Source of the DNA: JAWXBM01 sp034440115
GTDB lineage: Bacteria > Pseudomonadota > Gammaproteobacteria > Xanthomonadales > SZUA-36
Length of the DNA stretch: 17,323 nt
Direction: 5' to 3'
Assembly: GCA_034440115.1 (NCBI GenBank)
Contig: JAWXBM010000154.1
Location: 1-17,323, forward strand
Shown: one piece after another, positions 15,275-17,323 of the stretch
Numbering within the stretch: position 1 is the first letter of the stretch
Layout of the letters: the number at the start of each line of letters is the position of its first letter
Notes under the pieces: generated by a model
Seen by the model: the letters and a program-made list of their open reading frames with translations, nothing else
Told to the model about the DNA's origin: nothing
Database searches by the model: none
Position numbers and translations under genes: made by a program

Positions 15275-16099
15275 TTAGTTGGGGCTGCGCCATATGACTG
15301 GAAAATCGTCACAATCCATGGGCTCGCCATGTTGCAGGCCCGGATCGCTGGTCGGGATGGCCACCTGACCTGGTCGCACTAGAAATCGCGCATCATCACC
15401 GGTCCAGCGCGTAGCCCAGGCCCTGCGGCGATGCTGCAGCGAGGAATTGCCATCGGACCCATGGACAATCATGGCCTGGAATACCAGGCAATCGCCCGGC
15501 TGCATATCCCAGCCGAGAATCTCATATTCATCACGGTTGGCATCAATATTCGGTAATTCCGGCAAGCCGGTGCCTTTGTAGGGCGTGTTATCGGAGAAAT
15601 TATGGGGATTGTAACTGCCCCATCGGTGGCTGCCCTTGACGTACTTCAGGCTCGAGTCTTTTGCAACCCGATCCAGCGGCAACCAGATTGAAGCCACCTG
15701 AAATCCGGATACCGCCCAGTAAGGTTGATCCTGGTGCCACGGTGTGCGTTCTGCAGTTCCTGGCTCTTTTACCAGCAACTGATCATAAAAAAAATTGACT
15801 TTGCTCGAACCCATGATGGACCCGATGATTTCTGCCGCTGGAGAGTTAAAGATAAAGTCCCGGAATGGAGCGTGCCGTTTGGCTACGTCCAGGTCGCCAA
15901 AAAAGCGGCCTGCACCCTTGGCGTATTCCTCGGCCAGAGGCCCGGGTTGGGCCATGGCCACTTCAACTGCGTCCCGCAGATATTCGATCCAGTCCATGTC
16001 AATGACGCCTTTCAGCATCACTACGCCATGGTCAGAGTACTCGGCAATCTCATCCTTGCTAATCGCCCTCGCCAGTTGCTTATTCCGCATGCTCTGCAT
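15275..16099 (-). CDS. Phytanoyl-CoA dioxygenase (PhyH) family protein
   Basis: This 274-residue non-heme Fe(II)/2-oxoglutarate-dependent oxygenase-like protein is complete by length. The iron ligands are visible as His122 and Asp124 in PWHQDQPYW and the distal His213 in VHGSDGNSS, with arginines shortly after (HRRRAWATRW) to bind 2-oxoglutarate. KYVKGSHRWG and MQPGDCLVFQ are typical of the family. It would hydroxylate a small organic substrate in the cytoplasm. It overlaps the truncated BKACE gene by 20 bases; a second ATG at 16090 is also possible. Its original promoter probably lay upstream of that gene and is lost, so expression is uncertain although the frame is intact. It is the only undamaged gene outside the central island. 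Confidence 0.9.
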   Translation of the reverse strand: MQSMRNKQLARAISKDEIAEYSDHGVVMLKGVIDMDWIEYLRDAVEVAMAQPGPLAEEYAKGAGRFFGDLDVAKRHAPFRDFIFNSPAAEIIGSIMGSSKVNFFYDQLLVKEPGTAERTPWHQDQPYWAVSGFQVASIWLPLDRVAKDSSLKYVKGSHRWGSYNPHNFSDNTPYKGTGLPELPNIDANRDEYEILGWDMQPGDCLVFQAMIVHGSDGNSSLQHRRRAWATRWTGDDARFLVRPGQVAIPTSDPGLQHGEPMDCDDFPVIWRSPN

Positions 16100-16553
16100 T
16101 CCTCAGCTTCAGCATGTTGCGCGCATCCTGCGATGTGGCGGGTTCACAACCGAGATCCGAAATGATGCGCACAGCATGTTCGACCAGCGTGCCGTTGGTC
16201 GCAAACACGCCCCGGTCAAGATACAAGTTGTCTTCCAAACCCACACGTACATGTCCACCCAAGCGGATCGATTGAGCGGCTATCGAGAATTCATCGCGTG
16301 CAATACCCATGGCGGTCCAAATGGCATTGGCCGGCTTGATCAGGTTTTTCATATACATAACCGTTTCCGGATTAGCCGGTGCGCCCCATTTCACGCCCAG
16401 CACGAATTGGTACATGGGCACACCATCAATCAGCCCTTCTTCCACTAGCTGGTTGGCAAACAAAACATCTCCGGTCTGGAAGGCCTCAAGTTCCGGCTTG
16501 ACTCCGAGCTCCTGAAAACGCCGGGCCATGGCCGCGCAAAGTTCACGCTTCAC
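16080..16553 (-). pseudogene. BKACE (beta-keto acid cleavage enzyme) C-terminal half, 5' end lost
   Basis: This frame covers about 157 residues of the C-terminal half of a DUF849/BKACE protein: FQELGVKPELEAFQTGD, MYQFVLGVKWGAPANPETV, and the zinc-Glu motif GGHVRVGLEDNLYLDRG. It is a paralogue of the complete BKACE at 11799 (compare VRVGLEDSLYIGRR). The N-terminal HxH zinc motif is missing. The sequence switches to ISL3 transposase at about 16553-16560. The GTG at 16553 is only the first start codon after the junction. It was once an operon with PhyH, whose start overlaps its stop. Confidence 0.85.
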
Positions 16554-16900
16554 GGCCCGCTCACCGCATTCCAGCTCAGGCGCAGTCGCTCCGAAACAGC
16601 GCTGGTTGCAGCCTGTTTGAGCCAGTTGATCACCAGCGCTTCAAACAGCGCCGTGAAACCGCTTCCGGACTCAGTCCACGGTACGCTTACAGTCACTACG
16701 CCATGTTCCGCACCGCTCACCTGCGGCACATCGGTCACCAGCAAAGTTTTCAATTGGCAAGTGTCGAGGTGGCGCCAGCGTCTGGCTCGTTGGTCATATC
16801 CGGGGCAGGTTTTGCCACACTTGGGGCACAGCAACTTACCGCCAACACGGGCCACCACGACTTCTACCTCATCATCAGCCAACGATACCTGCACATTCAC
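16550..16900 (-). pseudogene. ISL3-family transposase, N-terminal fragment
   Basis: The first 116 residues of an ISL3-family transposase are present: the zinc-finger region LCPKCGKTCPGYDQRARRWR and then HLDTCQLKTLLVTDVP. This continues with EHGVVTVSVPW and FTALFEALVINWLKQAATSA, ending at LSWNAVSGP where BKACE sequence takes over. The start is GTG 16900. The HTH and DDE catalytic domains (about 300 residues) are missing, so it is inactive. The matches to the family are strong and continuous up to the junction. Confidence 0.88.
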
Positions 16901-17000
16901 TACCTTTCATGGCTTCTCGATGCCCAATATCTGGCCGTTTAGCTATGGGTCTTTCATAGGACATCAGGCCAAACTACCCACTCGATTTGGAGAAGGCCCT
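16555..17000 (-). mobile_element. Truncated ISL3-family insertion sequence (left end only)
   Basis: The element comprises the transposase start, about 75 bases of upstream leader and a probable terminal inverted repeat at 16976-17000 (minus strand starts AGGGCCTTCTCCAAATCGAG and continues TGGGTA). ISL3 elements usually duplicate an 8-bp AT-rich target; the flanking bases taaattat after the repeat fit such a target, but the other end is absent so this cannot be confirmed. Confidence 0.75.
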
Positions 17001-17006
17001 AAATTA

Positions 17007-17058
17007 TAGGCTATTCAGAAAAGGAATATCAAACTGTGAAAACCAGAATTCAAAAATT
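17007..17058 (+). repeat. 52-bp direct repeat, copy A (probable mobile-element end)
   Basis: This copy aligns with 1225-1276 at 48 of 52 positions without gaps. It begins seven bases after the ISL3 terminal repeat and abuts the first recognisable codon of the truncated FadB-like gene (ATC at 17059). On the closed molecule the two copies flank the gene remnant in direct orientation, 1,442 bp apart. Confidence 0.75.
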
Positions 17059-17323
17059 ATCGATTGCGTTGAAAAAGCGATCACTTCGAGCTATGCGGAC
17101 GGTTGCGCGCTGGAGCGCGAACTGTTTCAGAAGTTAATGAATTCAGACGAATCAAAAGGCTTGCGTCATGTGTTTTTCGCTGAACGCGAAGCGGCACGAG
17201 TTGACGATCTGGACCCGGAAACAACCTTAAGGCCGATCAATTCGGTGGGCATCATCGGTGCAGGCACCATGGGTGGCGGCATTGCCATGAGCTTTGCCAA
17301 TGCAGGTATTCCTGTGACTTTGC
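17059..17323 (+). CDS. FadB-like multifunctional enzyme, end of hydratase domain and linker (continues at base 1)
   Basis: The frame from 17059 reads IDCVEKAITSSYADGCALER, then a stretch ending SDESKGLRHVFFAERE, the usual end of the enoyl-CoA hydratase/isomerase domain of FadB/FadJ-type proteins. A linker follows, then RPINSVGIIGAGTMGGG, the start of the dehydrogenase domain. From 17225 the sequence is the same as bases 1-99, and the frame is preserved across that closure. The bulk of the hydratase domain, including its catalytic Glu residues, is missing upstream of 17059. No start codon with a ribosome binding site lies in frame in the repeat; the GTG at 17035 is out of frame. Confidence 0.82.
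   Translation, partial: MDCVEKAITSSYADGCALERELFQKLMNSDESKGLRHVFFAEREAARVDDLDPETTLRPINSVGIIGAGTMGGGIAMSFANAGIPVTL
17225..17323. repeat. Terminal direct repeat, right copy (contig closure)
   Basis: Identical to bases 1-99. Removing one copy gives a closed sequence of 17,224 bases. The left copy entry gives the interpretation. Confidence 0.9.

Noticed and set aside
17035..17139. GTG-initiated frame starting in the 52-bp repeat (VKTRIQKLS...)
   Set aside because: It is out of frame with the FadB-like sequence, ends after about 33 codons and has no recognisable content.
1..17323. CRISPR arrays, tRNA or rRNA genes, integrase, plasmid replication gene
   Set aside because: I searched by eye for regular short repeats, tRNA-like ends and the relevant protein motifs and found none.

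Overview
The window looks like accessory DNA from a free-living or host-associated, probably marine, gammaproteobacterium. This rests on its moderately high GC, a TonB-dependent receptor, Spinster-like MFS carriers, a FadB-type beta-oxidation enzyme and IS3/ISL3 insertion sequences; no rRNA or marker gene fixes the taxon. Bases 1-99 are repeated exactly at 17225-17323, and the 3-hydroxyacyl-CoA dehydrogenase reading frame runs in frame across that join. The window therefore behaves as a closed assembly path of 17,224 unique bases. I see no replication, partition, phage or conjugation gene, so a real circle, a tandem repeat unit and an assembly loop all remain possible.

There are two kinds of region. 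(1) The flanks (about 1-4440 and 14700-17224) are full of scars. They hold a FadB-like gene missing most of its hydratase domain, two direct copies of a 52-bp repeat, an MFS gene lacking both its start and its middle, an L-lactate-dehydrogenase-like gene with one in-frame stop, a dead IS3-family element joined to an amidohydrolase tail, a small exported-protein fragment, a possible sarcosine-oxidase-beta start, an intact PhyH dioxygenase, a beta-keto acid cleavage enzyme (BKACE) without its N-terminus, and a cut ISL3-family transposase. (2) The middle (4443-14700) is intact and compact. It runs: a D-serine-dehydratase/D-threonine-aldolase-like PLP enzyme (minus), then TonB receptor > 13-codon leader > MFS > FadR-type GntR regulator > M81/MlrC amidohydrolase (plus), BKACE (plus), and, converging on it, an exported Ntn-hydrolase followed by a short-chain dehydrogenase (minus).

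The central island carries a shared regulatory signature. Three intergenic regions contain a near-palindromic motif, TTGTGATCA followed by an ATATA-rich tail. In two cases the tail merges directly with a good -10 box (TATACT before the receptor, TATAAT before the Ntn-hydrolase), and in the third it merges with a weaker one (TATAAC before BKACE). These sites sit before the receptor/PLP-enzyme divergent pair, before BKACE, and before the Ntn-hydrolase/SDR pair, so together they could control every intact gene of the island. The GntR protein encoded inside the island is the obvious candidate regulator.

My inference is an inducible uptake-and-breakdown system for an amide-linked or beta-hydroxy/keto compound. 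It would comprise outer-membrane import, periplasmic amide cleavage by the Ntn-hydrolase, inner-membrane import by MFS, hydrolysis by M81, PLP-dependent elimination or aldol cleavage, oxidation by the SDR, and beta-keto acid cleavage by BKACE. The substrate is unknown.
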